DNA of 30,672 bases from Rhizopus sp. PT2906 (Eukaryota; Mucoromycota; Mucoromycetes; Mucorales; Rhizopodaceae): the NCBI GenBank assembly GCA_025529335.1, contig JAMYHX010000509.1, forward strand, positions 1 to 30,672, written 5' to 3'. Below are positions 28,090 to 30,672 of this stretch, piece after piece. Numbering within the stretch: position 1 is the stretch's first letter; each line of letters opens with the position of its first letter. Below the pieces are notes generated by a model. That model saw nothing but the letters and a program-made list of their open reading frames with translations, searched no databases and was not told the origin of the DNA. A program made the translations under genes and the position numbers.

Positions 28090-28506
28090 GAAGTAGTAGC
28101 TTTAAAAAGGAAATTAGAAAAGGAAAGAAAAATACTCTAAAATTGAAACAAGCTTTCTTTTTTTTTTTTTTAAGAGTCACGAGTCTACATGAATACTATG
28201 ATGCATTACAATTGTGCCACTCTTGTTTTTACAATCCTTTATTCAATGTGTTACAAATTGGTCTAAAATCAGTATCATCCTTTCATTCTTGTGTCAGTGA
28301 AAGTTAAAGAAGCCTTTCTCTTCTTTCAAAACAATGGTCCCATTCATTTAAGCTACTCTTCTAATGGCCATAGAAACCCTCAATTGACTGTACATGTGCT
28401 TATTCATGACTTTGTTCATAGCCGTCAACCATTTGAAATGAATATAGAACAGATCAGTAGCATCTGCCTCCGTATATACTATTAGTTCTCTCCAAGTTTA
28501 CTCAAA
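28090..28506. other. spacer upstream of the Rrg9-like gene
   Basis: Promoter side of the minus-strand gene. A 64-codon plus-strand frame (28291-28485) has no recognised domain and no clear gene structure, so I do not call it. Confidence 0.4.
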
Positions 28507-28798
28507 TCAACAGCCCTTTCTGATCAATAATGCTTTGTTTTCTTTTAAAAGATTCAATAACCTAGCTATCCTTTTACTTGGTTTATCCTGGTACAATCTA
28601 CTAGTGCTTCTACTGCTTTTGTTGAGTAATTGGTTTACTTGATCATCACCATACTTGCTTGGAATAAAAGACGTAATTATGATTAATGTCCTTATGAGGA
28701 AAAATAGAATGAACAATCCCTTTGTTAGTATTATCAACTGTGTCTCTAATGTCATTATCAATCAAGTCTTCAAATACCAGTAGCCAAGATTGAAACAT
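28507..28798 (-). pseudogene. frameshifted open frame of unknown family
   Basis: On the minus strand, ATG 28798 opens MFQSWLLVFEDLIDNDIRDT, followed by GIVHSIFPHKDINHNYVFYS, stopping at TGA 28646. Just before that stop a neighbouring frame continues with SKYGDDQVNQLLNKSSRSTS and KPSKRIARLLNLLKENKALL to a stop at 28507. The two parts look like one protein with a one-base shift near 28655. I recognise no family. It could be a retroelement fragment or a small lineage-specific gene. Confidence 0.3.
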
Positions 28799-30285
28799 GT
28801 ATTACTGTTGGTAATGCTAATAAAGGTTGTGTTGATGCTTTTTACGACTGAAATATAAAGCATATATACAGACTATATGCTGTGTATGTAGTTACAGTGG
28901 TTTATCTTTATGTTGATTCTATGAATGTATGAATATCAGTTATATTATAAGCTGTCTCTTTTAATAAAAAGTGAACAAGGAAAAACGAATGCTAGCAAAT
29001 AGTCAGCTCAAAATCCTTGCTTCTCTTATAGCAATCTCCTCTGAGTAACACAATTATCTACTAAACATATCTCATGACCCTATCCTCATCTCTTATAACG
29101 CTTCTATTATCCCTCCTTTTCTTTTACTTACCTATAATGTCACTCTCCGTACTAGTCTGAATATTCAGAGTAACTATACGTATCAAAATAGTCAATCTCG
29201 TAATAAAAAAAGAACAGAAAAAGAAACACGTACTTTAACAAGTATAAAAGTACAGTCATGTTAATAGTACAAACGTGTGTGTATTTTACAAGTGATAGCA
29301 AAAAGGTATTGATATTAGTAATCCACATGTTTTACGTAAACTAACTGAAACAGTAGCATATCAGCCGCAGTTAGGGTTGTATTGAGCTGACTAACAATAA
29401 CAAATTGACATAGCAAACATTAACCATTTTGAACTATTCGTGTTTCTATTTATAATTCTGTGATTCTCAAACTCTCATATGCGCCCGCTTCTCCGGGAAG
29501 GAATAAACCCCCTACGTGATTAAAAGTAGTCGGAAGGAATAATATTCTTATTTCTACATTACGTTTACTCCTTTCTTTTGTATAAAGTGAGATCAGCTCA
29601 TTGATACGCATAAGCATGATGTAATCTATACCATTGCCAACAAACTATATCTTTGCTTACAAATACTAGACTAACCGCCAGGAAGCTAAGTCATGACAAT
29701 CATGTAATATCAAACAAAAGCTCATACGGATGCTACATTCTTCTTGTTTGGACAACGAATATAACCATGCTCCCTTGTCATTGTTTTTGCTTATATATCA
29801 TCCCTAAGTTCGTCATGAGCATATAGAAGTTTGAAGAGCAGCAACTAGGTGATCGTGCGTTACAGACGACATTTTTATATTGCGTAACCCGACTTGAACA
29901 GTACATTAGTCTTAATTTCACAAATACATTGAACTTCAATTGTACAGCAAGAATCAAGATTATATTTGAATTTTTTCATGATTCATATGTATTTAACAAT
30001 AGGACTTTTTATTATACAAAATAAATACAGTTTACGTAGGTGTTATATATATATAAATATGTATATAAGAATATATAGTTGATTCAATAAATGAAGAGAA
30101 TGTACATCAAGTGTATATATATGGGTACAAAAGGAGCGTATAAAAATGAGTGACTGGGGTACATTGTTGCATAGAAAAGAAAGATAGATAGAGAAAGAGA
30201 GATCATAGCTACATAATGCTGGTATATGTATATATGTAGAAAAGGTTGCATATACTGAGAAAAGAAGAAGGGATGGAAAGTTTCT
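28799..30285. other. long AT-rich intergenic stretch
   Basis: About 1.5 kb without a supported gene. It is simple AT-rich sequence with TATATA runs (30040-30080, 30115-30125) and purine-rich GAGA-like sequence near 30180-30205. The right part should include the 3' untranslated region of the partial gene at the window edge. Confidence 0.5.
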
Positions 30286-30672
30286 CTATATCGACTTGTA
30301 ACTGTTTCGTTTGCTAGCTGAAGCTTTTCGACGTCGATGTTTAAGATCAAGGAAGAGTACGCCAGTGGTTGGATAGGTATTTGGAGGAGGCGTTGGTTCT
30401 GGTGCAGACTTTGGCTTTGGCGATGATGATTTTCTTAATTTTGCACGAAGAGCTTCCATCACCTTTTCGTGATCTAACGGCTGTTGTGGTGGTGGAGACT
30501 GCTTGGGTCTATTTGTGTTTAGTTCCATGATACTCTCATAAGAAAGTGTGCGATGGATAGATGAACGAGGCTTTCTCTGTGTTGGCTTTGAAGTTACAAC
30601 GGGTGCAGATGCTGGAAACATTGGTAACTCTGGAGGCGAGCTTGGAATATGACAAAGATCAGCGGGTTGCGG
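30286..30672 (-). CDS. C-terminal part of a proline- and serine-rich protein (partial)
   Basis: The frame is open from the window edge (30672) to the stop at 30286, so only the last 128 residues are visible; the 5' end lies outside. Sequence in order: PADLCHIPSSPPELPMFPAS, SIHRTLSYESIMELN, a Pro-rich stretch (PKQSPPPQQPLDHEK), a short amphipathic helix (KVMEALRAKLRKSSSPKPKS), then PEPTPPPNTYPTTG and a basic tail (LKHRRRKASASKRNSYK). The helix followed by basic residues vaguely resembles an actin-binding WH2-type motif, but this is weak. It is likely disordered and phosphorylated. Family unknown. An internal Met at 30621 is not needed as a start. Confidence 0.6.
   Translation of the reverse strand, partial: PQPADLCHIPSSPPELPMFPASAPVVTSKPTQRKPRSSIHRTLSYESIMELNTNRPKQSPPPQQPLDHEKVMEALRAKLRKSSSPKPKSAPEPTPPPNTYPTTGVLFLDLKHRRRKASASKRNSYKSI

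Noticed and set aside
30084..30350. Minus-strand 88-codon frame overlapping the partial gene's end
   Set aside because: Tyr/His/Ile-rich translation of TATA-rich 3' sequence, not protein-like.
1..30672. CRISPR arrays, rRNA genes and tRNA genes
   Set aside because: No regularly spaced repeats, rRNA-like sequence or convincing tRNA cloverleaf with a GGTTCRA box was seen; a covariance-model scan would be needed to exclude a tRNA fully.

Overview
The window looks like nuclear DNA of an early-diverging filamentous fungus, most likely Mucoromycota (Mucorales-type). It is AT-rich, its genes are split by many short GT-AG introns (mostly about 45-60 nt), and it carries several repetitive protein families I associate with Mucoromycota. 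This assignment is inference from gene style and family resemblance; no rRNA or other marker gene is present.

Conserved single-copy genes: a Golgi-type Ca2+/Mn2+ P-type ATPase (PMR1/SPCA-like, ten exons, minus, 8814-12027); a four-CBS-domain protein (minus, 12925-13883); a TLDc-domain protein resembling MEAK7 (plus, 18107-19513); an aldo/keto reductase (plus, seven exons, 21104-22315); a class IV/Chs3-like chitin synthase (minus, six exons, 22588-25602); an NHP6-type HMG-box protein (plus, three exons, 27275-27673); a small neugrin/Rrg9-like mitochondrial protein convergent with it (minus, 27725-28089); and the C-terminal end of an unrecognised proline-rich protein running off the right edge (minus, 30286-30672).

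Between them lies a graveyard of mobile or rapidly evolving sequence. It includes a decayed Mutator-like transposase C-terminus with an OTU cysteine-protease domain (892-1962), two copies of a 283-bp A-tailed retroposon-like repeat (2247-2856), and an intact-looking two-exon protein with a possible PD-(D/E)XK nuclease core (4127-5737). Two decayed paralogues of a second PD-(D/E)XK-like family follow (6587-7554 and 14741-15706), plus a fragment of a third, related-looking family (19654-20530). There is also a non-LTR retrotransposon endonuclease fragment (about 15920-16830) and a decayed transposase-like fragment (26088-26799).

The best candidates for something new are three. First, a 3.66-kb unit (14409-18065) is bounded by long inverted repeats of about 176/189 bp that begin CAGTATTTTCGG/CAATATTTTCGG and are flanked by TA; it ends 41 bp before the TLDc start codon. 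Second, the last intron of the TLDc gene appears to have a GA instead of a GT donor, with the expected C-terminal tail intact behind it. Third, two nuclease-like paralogues lie 8 kb apart, one in a single frame broken only by two stop codons. Several relics show the same single-stop, same-frame pattern.
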